Below, one piece after another: positions 1 through 12,774 of a stretch of DNA of 64,000 nt. Numbering within the stretch: position 1 is the stretch's first letter; each line of letters starts with the position of its first letter. The notes under the pieces were generated by a model. It saw only the letters and a program-made list of their open reading frames with translations, was not told the origin of the DNA and made no database searches. Made by a program: the position numbers and the translations under genes. The stretch comes from Panagrolaimus kolymaensis. Its lineage: Eukaryota > Nematoda > Chromadorea > Rhabditida > Panagrolaimidae. The stretch spans positions 3,534,001-3,598,000 of the forward strand of contig JAJQJQ010000002.1 in the NCBI GenBank assembly GCA_028622995.1, in the 5' to 3' direction.

Positions 1-309
1 TATCAATTGTGCTCTTTTATTTTTTTTTGGATTAATTATTTTGTGTGAACGCGCTTGGCCCCGCTGCTTTTAATTTTGCTGTGAAATGATAATTCTTTCT
101 TATTTTTTTTTTGTGGTCGTTTATTTTGCAATATCCCTGCCGCTCTCACATCATTTAAGGGAAAATAATTTTTATTATCTATCTCCTTGGGGAAAAATCC
201 ATCAACGACACAATTACCGAAGAGAGAAAGAGAAACCAAAAGTTAATATTAAAAAAATATATACCTATGCTTTTAACCGCCAATTATTGTTTTTTCTTTT
301 TCAATTTAG
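1..309 (+). other. Intron sequence upstream of first visible exon
   Basis: This T-rich stretch has no convincing coding exon. It ends in a pyrimidine tract and a TTTAG acceptor at 305-309, joined to the coding exon that starts at 310. It is most likely the 3' part of an intron whose 5' exons lie before the window. Confidence 0.6.
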
Positions 310-1511
310 CAATCATCAGCCGTTGCTCAACAAATTGCTATGATTCAACAACATCAACAGCAACAAGCTGCAGCAGCAGCTCAACAAGCTGCCTTATCAC
401 CACTGTTAACGGCTGCTTTACAACAACACCAGCAACATCAGCAACAACTTGCGGCGATTGCAGCTTCAAATCCACTTGCACAATTATATGGTGCAAATGC
501 GAACGCCGTTGCTGCTGCTTCATCCTCTCCTATTTTGGATTCGAGGAAAAGGACCTATCGAGCAGCGGCTTTAGAGGAGAATGCTGGAAATAATGCATCA
601 ACTTCTACCTCAACTGGAATTACTTCATCAACAGGTTCAAATTCTTCTACAACCCAATCTAATTCAAATGGAGGAGCTTCTTCTGCCCTAAATGCTGCTG
701 CTGCTGCTGCTGCCGCCGCTGCTGCTTCTTCTGCAAATACCACCGATCCCATGGCCGCTCTTCAGCAACAATTGCTATTAGCCGCTGCGGTATTTATTTG
801 ATATTTTTACATATTTTTTCCTTCCAGGTTTTATATGGGTTACAAATTGTGTTGTCTTCTTTATTGAAAGACTATCATTTGTAATTTTATAGTCCCTGCT
901 GCCTGCTTTCACATGCTTTTTTATATCAATTTTTTTACGTTTTTTATTTTGCGTTTTATTTCCAGTTTAATCCATGTTTAAATCTTTTGAGATTTGAACA
1001 ATAAACTATACTTTTTTATAAAATAAAATTCAAAAATGATTATGCTTGCTTTCGATGTTTAGCTGCTTCAATTAACTTTTTTAATTGCAAAAAAAACTTA
1101 CAAATCAATCCTTCAGCTGCTACAGCTTTTTTTTTAAATACCATTGCTGCCATTTTCCAAAGATGCATTTTTTGTATTCTTCGCATTTTTCGTTTTTTCC
1201 TTTATCTTTTTCGAAACTTTCAAGAAAATAAAATTAATTTTTTAGGCTAATGGTGGTGGACCTATCGCAATGAAACGTTCAGCTCCGGATAACAAAAATG
1301 CCGCAGCCGCCGCTGCAGCGGCAGCTGGATTACCTATGTATCCTCAACAAGTTGCTGCAGCTGCTGGAGCCCAATTCAATCCATATCTAATACCAGGATA
1401 TATGCCAGCTGTATCGTGTCAGTATTTTTTATGAATATATTTTGATTGCAAACTGATTACATTGTGTTTGCAGTCGGAGGAGGAGGACAGCAGTTTCCAC
1501 CAAGATTTTGA
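310..1511 (+). CDS. C-terminal part of a Gln/Ala-rich RNA-binding protein, tentatively muscleblind-like
   Basis: Three exons close in phase: 310-789, 1246-1417 and 1474-1511. The first exon opens in frame without its own start codon need, so the N-terminus lies before the window. The visible protein is low-complexity: poly-Gln and poly-Ala blocks, a Ser/Thr/Asn block, basic KR dipeptides (RKRTYR, MKRSAP) and a short tail ending GGGGQQFPPRF. No zinc finger is visible here. Muscleblind proteins carry CCCH fingers at the N-terminus and an Ala/Gln-rich C-terminus with KRP-like motifs, which is why I favour that family, but the identification rests on composition and a few short motifs. Another splicing factor with a Q/A-rich tail is possible. 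A polyadenylation signal AATAAA follows at 2079-2084. Confidence 0.5.
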
Positions 1512-2816
1512 TCCAAAATGTTATTATTTTGCCCCAAATCCCATTCTTGCCATTTTTTTGAAAGCCGATATATTATTTTCTCCCGATGCAACAAATTTTA
1601 TTTTTCCCTCATCTAAAAAAACTCTATTCCCGTGCATCTTTCGCCTTCTTAAAAACATTCAAATTTATTTTTCTATTAATTTCCTATATATAAAAATTCT
1701 TTTTATATACATACACTCCGTCCTTAAGTGTCAAGACTTCCGTCCATTGTTAATCCAAAATTTTTGTAACATTAAAGTTTTGGAGCCTGAGTACTCGCTC
1801 TGAATGCACGGGTTAAACTACTTTCCATCGTCCAATCGCCACACACCGCAGATATTAATGTTTTTTTTAATTCGTAGAATTATCTTTTTACTGATTCGAT
1901 TTGTGCCCAAAAAAACCGTGCTACTTTACGGTTTCCGAAACCGTTCTTTTTTAAACATATTTATTTTTTTGGTTTATTGTAGTTTTTTGTATTTGTAAAA
2001 AGTGGAATGCTAAAATTTGGATGATTAACTTTTTAGTTGACTTTTTGTCGTATGTCTAAAGTCGACATGCTCCAATTTAATAAAATCTCATTTATAATTA
2101 TTATCCAAGTTTTATTATTCCTTTCAGTAAATCTCTCATAGAATGTTTGTATTTTCATTTTTTATAATTTCCTTGATATTAGATAATTTTTATAATTGTT
2201 AAAAAAAAATTGAATTCAAAACTGGTCTCTCTTTTTATTTTTCTTTCTCTGCGTTCCAGGGCAGAATTTTATTATGTTGTTTGTTTATATAATGTTTCAT
2301 TGTTTCACTTTTCTTCCATCCTTCTTAAATTCTAATTAGCTTTTCCCTTTCAAACATTTTTTTCTATAAAAGTATATTTTCGGTCCAAACACACACACAT
2401 GGTACGCGTCCCTTTTATTTTTTGTCCTTATCCAGAATCTTTCTTCCTTTCTTTTGTTTTTGTAATTTTTCCCGTTTCTGCGTCCGTTATGTGATCTGTT
2501 ACGGTGATTTTTTTATTTTTAAACAAAAAAGATAGTCTTTTTTAAATATAAATTTTGTTTTCTTCCCGCGAGGATGTAATTTTAAGCAGCAGTGAAAAAG
2601 CTCTAGTGATTTTTATACCTTTTTATTACTTTTTTAATGTGTTTTCTTTTTTTCTCGCGGTTATCTCTTTTTGTTTTTTTACTTTCTCTCTCTCAAGCGT
2701 TGTGAACAACGAAGAAATTCAATGAAAAATAAAGTGTTTAAATTTTAAGAGTTTGAAAGACATACAAAAAATAATACGAAAAATTAACAAACAAAAAAAT
2801 GGCACATAGAAATGAT
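1512..2816. other. 3' UTR and convergent intergenic spacer
   Basis: This AT-rich, T-run-rich spacer lies between two convergent genes. It should hold the 3' UTR of the upstream plus-strand gene and, at its right end, the 3' UTR of the GT92 gene on the minus strand. The short open frames at 1462-1998 have no family resemblance and are read as chance. Confidence 0.6.
2079..2084 (+). terminator. Polyadenylation signal
   Basis: A canonical AATAAA lies about 570 bp after the stop codon of the Q/A-rich protein. The 3' UTR in between contains only short chance ORFs. Confidence 0.5.
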
Positions 2817-4505
2817 TTAATTTTGGCGAATTTCTGAAAGCACTTTAGCTACGTTGACTTCCAGAGTAGATGCAAATCGATCCAAAGATGTATCAGGAAT
2901 GGCGTTAGTTATGATATTTTGACAATGAAGCCCAAGTTCTTCAGGACAGCTGGGTTTATAATGGAGTTTTATGGCAATGGAAGGATCAATGTGTTGAGTT
3001 CGAGTTACACTTTGATGAAGGCGATGAAGGGCAAAATGATTGAATACGCTTGCAATGGTTTTGGTACTGAAAAAAAAACGAAAAGTTCAAAATAGTTGTT
3101 TCAGTAAAAATTGAAGGGTTTTGAAATACTTCAAATTACAGTTGCATCATTTTAAACTTACTTAATAAAACTTTTCTCACTAATTCCTTTATCTTGAACC
3201 ATTTGAGATCGAAAATTAGTTTTTAACATTTTTAATTTTGATGTTGAATTATTTTCAAAAGTTTCTAATTTAAACACATTTCGAATTGCAAGCGAGCTTG
3301 CATTAATTTTTGGATTTTTCAAAGATTCTAACATATCCGGCCAGTTTTCATGCTTTAATGGAACCACAAATTCATCTGAATCCACAATTAAAACAAAATC
3401 ATGACTTTGTGAAAATCGATTAAAGCAATCATTGTATGGTATTAATTCAGATCGACGCTTTTGTTGACGATTTCTTGAAATAAAATTATGTCGAATGAAG
3501 GGTGTATTTGGTGAATAACCAGGAAGGCTTAACTCAACCTAAAAAGTTATTGTTTTAAAATTCAAAACAAAATAAATAAATAAATCATACAAGTTCAACT
3601 TTTCCTTGAGCAACGTAATACTCGATCGCTTTTCGAGTTTGATACGAAATTGAATAAACATAAATAACTATTTTATCAGCTTTCATTAAAAATTGAAATT
3701 CAATCCATTCAATAATATGTTGAGAGCGATCTTCCATAAAATCCAAACCTTTTAGACAAACTCCAATCAAAGGTTTATTATCATAGGATTGACTTTGGAA
3801 TGGATGATTTTGAATTGGGATACTTAGATAAATTTTTGAAGGACATTTTGATGGAATCAAACTAACAGACATAGGAAGAATTCGATGATTATCAGGAAGC
3901 CCGCAAGTAATTAAAAAGCTATTATAAAATGAAAATCGTGGATCCCATGCTCGTTGCCAAATTTCTCGTAAAACTGCTTCAACGATTATCGTTTTGGATG
4001 AATCGGAATATCGAATTAGGCAAAATGGAGTTGCTGAAGGCTTTAAAAATATTGAAGCTAAAATCTATAAATTAAAAAAATAAATCATAAATTAAGTTTT
4101 CCATTAAAAAAAATATACCTGAATCGAATTTTTGCCAGGAAATAAAGAATTTGAACGTTTATCAAAATGAGCAGAAAATAGCCACCAATGATAATTTGGA
4201 ATCCATTTATGCTTTTCAGCCATTTCATAATTTAAATTCCTCAAATTTCGGCAATTACTTTCAACCTTTAAAGATTTTTCCTTTTCAACAACAGAAGCAA
4301 TTTCAGCTTTTCCTTTAATAATATCATGCAAATAATCAATTTCTTCTTTAGCTTGATGAATGAGGGATATAAATGAACCATTTTCAATTAATTCAGGCTC
4401 AGATTCAACTTCATCAAATAATTCATCAGATTTGAAACGGAAAAGAAGTATTAAGAATAAAATGAATATGGCACTAAAGGAAAGGTTATTACGTGAAGAC
4501 CACAT
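2817..4505 (-). CDS. Glycosyltransferase family 92 (DUF23) type II membrane protein
   Basis: Four exons in phase: 4505-4119, 4064-3591, 3538-3162 and 3066-2817, about 495 residues. The N-terminus has a cytosolic stub then a hydrophobic anchor (residues about 9-23, FSAIFILFLILLF) and an acidic stem, as in a Golgi type II enzyme. The core matches GT92: a CLKGL strand, the IEWIEFQFLMKADKIVIY block, and VLIVDSDEFVVP carrying the D-x-D metal/sugar-nucleotide motif. GT92 in C. elegans includes the galactosyltransferase GALT-1, which adds galactose to core alpha-1,6-fucose; the family is expanded in nematodes, so the exact acceptor cannot be told. The start is the only Met before the anchor. The gene is convergent with the upstream gene. 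Confidence 0.88.
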
Positions 4506-4999
4506 GTCCTATTGCTGGCTGACATCGATCGAAAAAGGTTCATGCGCGACAATGTTTTTTTTTTTTGGTTGAGCGCAAATCATCGCCAAGATGTCCTTGA
4601 TGAATTTTTTCACCCAATAACATTATAAAAAAAATTGTTATTTCCTTTTATAAAAATTAAGGACTTTTTAGTTTTAATGAAAGCTAAAATAACGCAAAGT
4701 TTAAATGGTTTGCATGTTTAGTAGTTACCCTTAAACTAATGTAATATGTAAACGATGTTTAAGTGATTCATACATTACTATTAACAAAATGTTTAAAAAA
4801 ATTAGGGAAGTATCAGTTTTTAAGTAAAATTTTTTGCATAGTCTTTGTCATTATTTACAATAAAAAACAAAACATTAAAATTAACTAAATGTAACAAAAG
4901 TATATGACATGAGAGATTATTTTTGAGTTTCACGAGATTCAACAAGAAAAATATAACAGAGATCATTTGAAAGACGACACCAGGAAAACATTAAATTCT
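4506..4999. other. Spacer between GT92 and INTS6
   Basis: AT-rich sequence that should contain the promoter/5' UTR of the GT92 gene (minus strand, left side) and the 3' UTR of INTS6 (minus strand, right side). I see no further gene. Confidence 0.55.
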
Positions 5000-7900
5000 T
5001 TACAACCCATTCTGCAGATTCCTTCTATAATTTACGACAGCACTATAGATCGCATTTCTTTTAAGCCTTTGAAGAGATTCTTCAGCAGCCATCAAAACAG
5101 CAATTTCATCAGGTTGTGTTAAATTCACACATAATGTTTTGAGTTGATTAACCACTTCTGAGCCACTAACATTTTGAAACTGCATTGAAATTTTGGTTGC
5201 TTTAATTTTGTATTCCATAAGCTCATCATAATTTACACGACCAGCATTCCCATTTGAACCTCGCATTCTTTTTGGTGCTGGTGAAAAGCATTCTGAGTTT
5301 GAGTCATCATCATCCCCAAGTGATAAAGATCGTCGTTTACTACCAACTTCAATATTTGAAAAACCATTGATGAATGAAGGAGTTGGACTTGGTGCTTTTG
5401 TAGATCCATTAGGTGCAGGAATATCTGCTTTATGATGTTCATCTAACCCGTTCATTTCTAATGGTATATCTTCTTCAACGTCGCTGAATGGTGAGGTGCA
5501 TCGAGAAAGAGATGGTAATGAGCCAGTTTCAGAAAAAGTTTCTCTTCGTTCCCTAAAAACAGTTTTTTGATTAAGGATAAACATATGAAAACTATACCGT
5601 AATCTTGTAAAATCCGAAGCATTTAATATTCTTATAATTCTTCGTCTTTGAGGTACTGTTTTTAATGATTCTTTGGTAGCAGGAGAAGAAGCTCGTTGAC
5701 TTGTATCAGGTGACGCATCTTCACCAATTTCATCCACAGCAACAACTTTCTTGTCCAACTTGAAAGGATTTCCAAAAGCATGAGATGTTGTTTCACGAGG
5801 CATCACTTCTCGAAGTGGTCCATAGCCATACTCTTTTGCAGATTGATTATACTTTTCAAATTCACCCATATTTTTTATTGGTCTACTGTGAAGTTCTTCT
5901 GAAAGAGAAACATTAAATTCATCTCAAATAATCGTAAAAAAAACAAACAAACCTGCATCGTGCAGTTTTATTTTAGTTCCTGGCATACCACCTTGAAGAA
6001 CATGCAGATCATGATTTCGACCATACAAGTCATAATTTACTCGAATTTTTGTTAAACATGAAATCAAATCTGATCTTGGAATATGGATGGCAGAAGTAAA
6101 AAATGCACCTGCATTTGGTTTCGGCAAAGGTTCATGTTCAATAATAAATGTAGCTGGACCATCTCCAATGAAATCACGACAGCTCGCAGGATATCTCGTA
6201 AAAAGAGTTTCAACATTAACTTTGCTTTTAGGCTAAAAATTAATTACTATAAGTAAAGAAAAAAATGTAAACGTAGTAAACAACATACAATATCATCGGG
6301 AACCTTCTGAGATAAGTTAAAAGTGTATTCATATTCTTTTCGAAGGTTTATTCTCCAATTTATAACAGCTTGAATAATACGAGAATTATAAGTAACTTTA
6401 TTAAAATCTTCTTCAGGCACGCCAAGAGATCGCAATAATGTTTTTAGTAATGCTGATTTTCCATCAGGAGTCTGAAACTTTCATTTAAATATGCACATAA
6501 AGTTAAGTTTTAAAACTAACTACAAAGTAATACACCGGTACGCTATTAATATAGTCCACAAACTTTTGCCTTATGTGCGAGTTCAATTGTTGCTTTCTGT
6601 TAAAATTTCTGTCAGCATCATCTATCAAAGATAAAAGTACAGGATAATTATAAGGAACCAAATAAAGAAAAGCAGCCAGTCTTGAATTTTCAGTAAGTTT
6701 ATACTCAGCTTGATTTACAAAGTATCCCTTTGTGGGTTCAGCAACCAAATATCCACAACATTTGTTAGCAATTGGAGTTCGACCAACTTTTTTTCCAGAA
6801 CCATCAACATAAATTGGATAATGTCCCGTTTTACGTTCAAGAATGAATTGAGTTAAAGGACTGGGTTCAAGTTCATATCGATCAAATAGATTACCATCTT
6901 TCCATACAGGCGGAGATTTAGAATCAAAATTGAATACAACTTTGGGAAAATCAGGTCGTGGTGATAACTGTTGAGTACTATAATCTGCCCAAAAATTTTC
7001 AGAAATTGGCCAAGGATATCGATGATCATCTTTTCGAGGTATGCGTAAAACTCCTGTGATTGTTTCCTTCCAATGTAAAACTTCTTGTTTTGAGTTTGAA
7101 TCGTCATTAATGCCATTTTTAACTAAAAGCTTGAATTTGATACGTAATAATAATAAGAAAACAATCCAAACCTTCGGGATCTAATTCAGGACCAGAATAT
7201 GAAAACCTGACTTTCACAAAGACCAATGATTTTTGAATAACAGCTTCTACGGCGATAGGAACATGACGACTGTTTGAAACAATAAAACATTTGCCTAAAA
7301 AGTTATTCTTAAAATATTTTGAAAAAGAAAAAAATAATTACCTCCTGTGGCTAAACAAAAATTAGCTAATCCTCCAGAATTTGTAGTTTCAAATGGTGGC
7401 ATTATTGGCAATGGTCTAGCAGGAACACGAAAAAGAACAGAGAAGACTTTTTGATCCGGTCTATAGCATTCGGTGAAGAAATCTGATGAAGGATGTTTAA
7501 TTTTTTCAGACGTAAAAGTAGGACCAGATGAAAAAAGCCCATCTGTTAATACGATGATGACAGCAGGCTCAGGTTTGCTGATATTTACACCAAAGCCAGG
7601 TAAATCTGATGAAGCTCTATTACAATTCAAAAACCAAAAAGCTCTTCCAAGAGTTGCTTCCAGAGAACATGTTCCAAGAGGTTGAAGTTTTTTAAGATGA
7701 TCCATAAATGTGCTTATTCCTTCTTTCCATCCAATCTAAAAATAATCGATGGTAATTGTTTTTGTATGCCAATTAATTTTCCACGTGACAGTAAGCCTTA
7801 CACTCTACGTAATACATATTATTCGTATGCGTGTTTTGCTTTTATGCCCGTGTTATTTCTGTTAATTGCATTGTTTTATGTCCCTTGTCCCTCGTTGTGT

Positions 7901-8194
7901 TTTATTCACATTTCCTCGAAAATAAAGGTATTTATATAACACACCTTAATACTTGCAGGATATTCATCACAGGTCATTATCATAAATCGATCCTTTGTAG
8001 ATTCTTTTTGTCTAGCCTGAAAAGAAGGAAGATTGATTCGTTAAAGGCAAAAAAAAGTTGATGAGAGAAAAAAGCCTAACCTTTTGGAAAATTTCGACAA
8101 AATTTTTAGCAAGATCAAGCATGGATGCACCAGCATAGCTGGCTTGAGCCATGGAGGCGCTATTATCAATAAGAAAAACATATATTGTCATCAA
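5000..8194 (-). CDS. INTS6: Integrator complex subunit 6
   Basis: Exons in phase: 8194-8081, 8016-7945, 7735-7342, 7294-7172, 7122-6521, 6471-6289, 6232-5953, 5898-5598 and 5552-5000, about 873 residues, close to human INTS6 (887). The N-terminal von Willebrand A domain has the MIDAS start DNSASM and a later VLTDG. The middle has the family blocks YELEPSPLTQFILERK and YLVPYNYPVLLSLIDD. The extreme C-terminus (QLKTLCVNLTQPDEIAVL onward) is the conserved INTS6/SAGE C-terminal domain. INTS6 recruits PP2A to Integrator, which cleaves nascent RNA and attenuates RNA polymerase II; the C. elegans orthologue is dic-1. Between the last two listed exons lies a 45-nt GT-AG segment (5553-5597) that is open in frame and could be retained. 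Start chosen at the Met just before the VWA first strand. Confidence 0.93.
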
Positions 8195-8576
8195 TTAAAT
8201 TTTTTTAGTCATTTAATGAATGACTTGATGAACAAAAAAGATATACAATGCGAAGATCTACAGAGAGAAAGGAAGAAATACTGAAAGAGCTTGAAAAAAA
8301 TGCGCCGCCGTCACCGAAAAAGAATGCGACGGAGTGAAAGCAAGTGCATTTCTTTTCAGTATTTATACCATCGCACACTAAATTGGCTCCACCCAATCTC
8401 TCTTCCTTCGTGTTGGGATAAATTCAGAGTTTGAAAAAAAGTCTTTGAATAATTTTGCAAAGTTTTTTTTAATCGTTTCTTTTCATCAGCTTTTTTTTCT
8501 GAAAATAATAATAATAATTTTTAGAAAGTTAACTTTATTTATTAATTTATGATTGGTATCATTTTCGTCAACAATA
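8195..8576. promoter_or_regulatory. Divergent promoter region INTS6 / MED14
   Basis: Only 382 bp separate the start codons of INTS6 (minus) and MED14 (plus), so both promoters must lie here. A TTTTTAG at 8517-8523, about 50 bp before the MED14 ATG, is a plausible spliced-leader acceptor. A CG-containing patch around 8305-8345 stands out from the AT-rich background. Confidence 0.6.
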
Positions 8577-11500
8577 ATGGATAGTGCTCAAAATTCTGTT
8601 CCACAAGCTTCTCCTGCATTCTCAGAAGATTCAGAAGTGGGACAATTGTTACCTCAAGTTCCAAAAGAATGTGGTCCACAAACAATTTCATTAGCTGTAT
8701 TATTGGATTTTGCTATTCAACAAGCTCTTCATGAATTAACTATTTTATCTGAAATGTTATTAGCAAAAGATCAACCAGAAAGAAAAAAGGCTATCGTTCA
8801 ATTTGCTCATGCCACTAGATTGATGTTTGTTAAAATTTTATCAATTGTAAAATGGTTAAAACAATCGAAAAAATTTGAACCTTTATCAAGTATTTGCTAT
8901 GTTTTGGATCAACAAGCTGCATGTTTTGTTGAAACTGCTGATAAACTTTGTGAGCTTGCGAGAGTTGAACTTCAACATGCGAGGTTTGTATATGTTTATT
9001 TTATTCCATTCATATTCATTTTTTAGATTGCCTCTTTTTCAAGTCTCTACTGCTATCGATGTTCTTACAACTGGTACATATCCTCGCTTGCCAATGGTTA
9101 TCAAGGATGCTTTTGTACCCGAAGAAAAACTAACACCATATGAAACTCGTCAAACTTTACTTTTACTCAACGAAAGGCTGGTATTTTTCCTCACCAAAGC
9201 TGCTCCAACTCTACCAAAGAATATATCAATCTTTAAAATTCATAATGGTACTATTATTATGCGAGTTACGGGTGAATTTCAAATTCGAGTTACTGTTCTT
9301 CCGCGAGAAAAGCCTGAATTTGTTCTTCTTAGTGTAGCAATTTTGGTAAAGGATCATGAAATTGGTGGTGGAATGGATTTGGTACATCCATTGCAAATGA
9401 ATACGATTCATGAAGTTTTACGATCAAGAATAAGTTTTAGTAGCGAAGTTTGTTTTTCTTTCATGTTTCTTCTTTTGATTTGTCTCATTACCTTTTTTAG
9501 CCATTTGTCGAAGCATATAATTTTCTTCATCACTTTTCTCTTGGTTTAATTCTCGATGTTCTTGAATGTCAAACACGCAAATTGATGACCGATATTGCAC
9601 CAAATTATGTTCGTGTTGAAGCTTATGATCCATATGAAGGTTATCTGGTTGTTCGATATTGGATTAATGAAAAAAATCAACCTCAACAAAATCAATCTCG
9701 AATCAATAAATTATTATCCAACAGTATTGTATATAAAATGAGAATTTATATTGATCGTGAAGATCCAAATAGCTCTCTACGAATTCGACACTCGCCTCCA
9801 TCAGTTGCAAAACTTTTTGATCAAATTCCAAGTGAACGTCAAATTTCGATGGGTCATCTTTTAAGTCGTGTTATTGAAATTAGAATTCGTGAACGGTTGA
9901 TGCTAATCCGAGAAGTTCTTGCTAAAGTTCCTCCTCAAATACCAGTATGGCTTTCTGGTGATGCTGCTCCAACATTGGTGTATGAATTATTAGTTCATGA
10001 AAAAATGTCACATATCGATGAACACCTTATTGTATCTGTCAATGCATTCTTTGGTCATGTTGTATGTCAAGTTCATTGTTTGGGTCAAAATGAAGAATTA
10101 CGAAATTTGGAAAAAGAATTGAATGGTTCATGTGCTTTATCAGAAGTGTCTAAAATTATTAATCGTTTGAGGTTTCTTTTATCTGTTAAAAAATAATGCT
10201 TTTGATAAATGTTTTTTGTTTGTTTTTATTTTAGAATTCTTCTTATGATCAGTCGTTATCGTAATGCCGCGGCCGTATTGCAAGTTAAATTAGTAAATGA
10301 AGCCCAAGTCCCTATTCTTTCGACTTTGAAGAACCTTCCCAAAGATAGATTAATAATGCAATTTATTCGAGAACCCAATCACTTTATGATTGTTACTTTT
10401 ATTCCATCAAACACGATGGGTATTAAAATACAATTTAGAATTGTTACCCGCTATCCTGATAATAAGTTGAGTTCATTGAAAATTGATCCCATTTCAATTA
10501 TTTCTGAAACGCCAGTACCAAGTTTTTATGGATCAGTTTATAATGGAGATGAAAAAATAGAAGTTGATGAAGCAATGGAATATAATAATGGCAAATTACG
10601 GTTACCCATTACCGAAATACTAATGTCAGCTATGGATCGAGGTGAAATTGATATTACTGAACCACGAAAGGTTGGCAGATTATTGAAGCGGAAAAATTAA
10701 ATAAAAATAATTTTTTTAGCGATCTCATTGGGTTGGCACTGAAGATCAAGTTAAAACTGTTATTGCTGCAATTGAAGATAGATTAGCGTATTTAAGAATT
10801 GCGGAAGAACTTGATAAAAAGGGAATCAAATATCATCCAGTTTCCGTAGATCCGGTAGTCGGTGGACCTGTTTTAAGGATTACAGAGTTTGTTATTATTA
10901 TTTTAATTATTTTATTAATTTTTAATCTTTATAGTATGAAAGCACTGGGTTCACCAGATTGTGAAGATTTCTTTGATACTGTTATTTCGGCTTCCCTTCG
11001 AGTTGATTCTCGTCGAAATGTTGTTTGGCCATTTGAATACACGCTCAAGGATCAGCCTCTCATTCCAAATTTTTATCAAAATCGTGCTATGGGTAAACTT
11101 AAAATTATTCCAGCGAATACTTTAATCGCAAAAATGGTTACATATGAAAATAAACGGGTAGCAGCGGATCATTCGATTCGATGTATCGTACAAGAAATAA
11201 GTACAGCAATAAAAGACACAATTGGCGAAAGCATCGCTCAAAATATCGTTGATCGAGTTGCAATATATTCACATCTTTATGGACCAGTTAAAAGATTTTC
11301 AAGGGTTTATCATCATTATGAAAAGGCTATCGATGTTTGTTATAACATTACTTTATTTAGTCATTATTATTGTAGCTACAAATATAATTGTTTTTAGGTT
11401 TTGGCTTATACTTATCATAAACTCATCCTTGCATATGGCCCTCGACGCTCATACACTGTGAATATTTCATGGAAGCCTCAAGCAATTAATGCTCATTTCG

Positions 11501-12321
11501 CGGTTAATTTTGGTCAATTCTTTTATGTCGCTGTTGATGATACAGATGATATCGATTATCAAAAACGAACAAATCCCCATCAAATAGTTCAACAATATTT
11601 AGCAGAAAAATTTAATAAAACTCGTGATTTAATTGATCTCACCGAATATTTAATCAATACTACGATTTCAATTCATTGCCTTACCCATCTTGCTCGACAT
11701 CGAATTCGACCAATTAAAGTTCAAGCTGGAAGTGAACCACAACCAAATTATCCTGTTGAATATCCAATTTATATTTGTGCAATATCTGAATATCTTATTC
11801 GTGTTACCATTGGTCCTGTCCATCTTGAATTCCATTTATTATCAAAGAATTCAGTTTGTTTGAGAGATGTTACTCCTGATAAACCTTTGGCTCGAGGACT
11901 TCATTCCTTCATTGAAACATACAAAAATTCAAAATTTTGTGATGATGATTTTGTTGAATTTCGAGAAGATCTTGATTTACTTGATGATGAAGAAATTCCA
12001 CAAATGATTGTACCAGAAGACCTTCGACCACCTGGAAGTCTTCCACCACCTAACCAAACACCCATGGATATTCCAAATCCCCGATCATTGCCTGATTCAT
12101 ATGTGATGACTCGACGTAATGATAAAGAAAATGATGATGTGGAAATGACAACTCCCCAACCTGAAATTCAAGAAAGTCTCCCTTCTCGTGAAGTTATACA
12201 TTTAGATTGCAGAAATTTAATGAGAATTTGTACAGATCTCGATCAAAAAGGCATTCCAATTCATAATTATTTTTCAACATTACTTGAATCTTTTGACAAA
12301 CAAACACATGTACCTACATAA
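8577..12321 (+). CDS. MED14: Mediator complex subunit 14
   Basis: Exons in phase: 8577-8983, 9027-9447, 9501-10171, 10235-10670, 10720-10886, 10935-11334 and 11398-12321, about 1141 residues (human 1454). The N-terminal block is diagnostic of MED14: ISLAVLLDFAIQQALHELT, IVQFAHATR, LDQQAACFVETADKLCELAR and AIDVLTTGTYPRLP. MED14 is the architectural backbone joining the Mediator head, middle and tail; C. elegans calls it rgr-1. The C-terminal third is divergent and has an acidic, Pro-rich segment near residues 1030-1080. The ATG at 8577 is chosen because the only upstream in-frame start-like codon is TTG. The gene is head to head with INTS6 and followed 454 bp later by MED27 on the same strand. 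A possible AATAAA lies at 12385-12390. Confidence 0.95.
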
Positions 12322-12774
12322 AATTCATATGGAAAATAAACTTATTTTATTCAATGTTTCTTTTTTTTACTGTTCGTTTTTTACAATAAAAACTTTACTC
12401 TTCATCATAATTTTTAATCACGGTTTTCAAATATCGAGAGAAAAAAAACAAAAAGTTTCAATAAAATTGAATACAAAGGTATCAAAAAAAAGATAAAGGA
12501 AATAGCAATTTAAAGCTGCACACATAAAATTTGGACATGCACGACACGAGTTGTATCAAAGTTTTGTCGTATCTAATCATAGTCTTACCAGAAGGCTTTC
12601 GGAAACACGTCTTCCATTATATGTTAGCATCTTAACGCGAGAAAGTCTTACCTTCCCATGTTCTCTCTCTCTTTCATTTTTTTTGTTTTTCTTTTTTTTT
12701 CTTCATTACATCAGAATCTCATAATTTTTTCTTTCGATAGAACTTTCAATCAAGTTTATTTTTAAAAAAACAAG
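12322..12774 (+). other. MED14 to MED27 spacer
   Basis: The 453 bp hold the MED14 3' UTR (AATAAA at 12385-12390) and the 5' end of MED27. A TTTCGATAG at 12732-12740 before the MED27 ATG could be a trans-splice acceptor. The distance is long for a C. elegans-type operon but does not exclude co-transcription. Confidence 0.45.

Noticed and set aside
1804..1998. 64-codon frame starting MHGLNYF
   Set aside because: Lies in the 3' UTR of the Q/A-rich gene, hydrophobic and T-run derived.
7473..8284. Plus-strand frames across the INTS6 5' exons
   Set aside because: They are antisense shadows of the well-supported INTS6 VWA exons.
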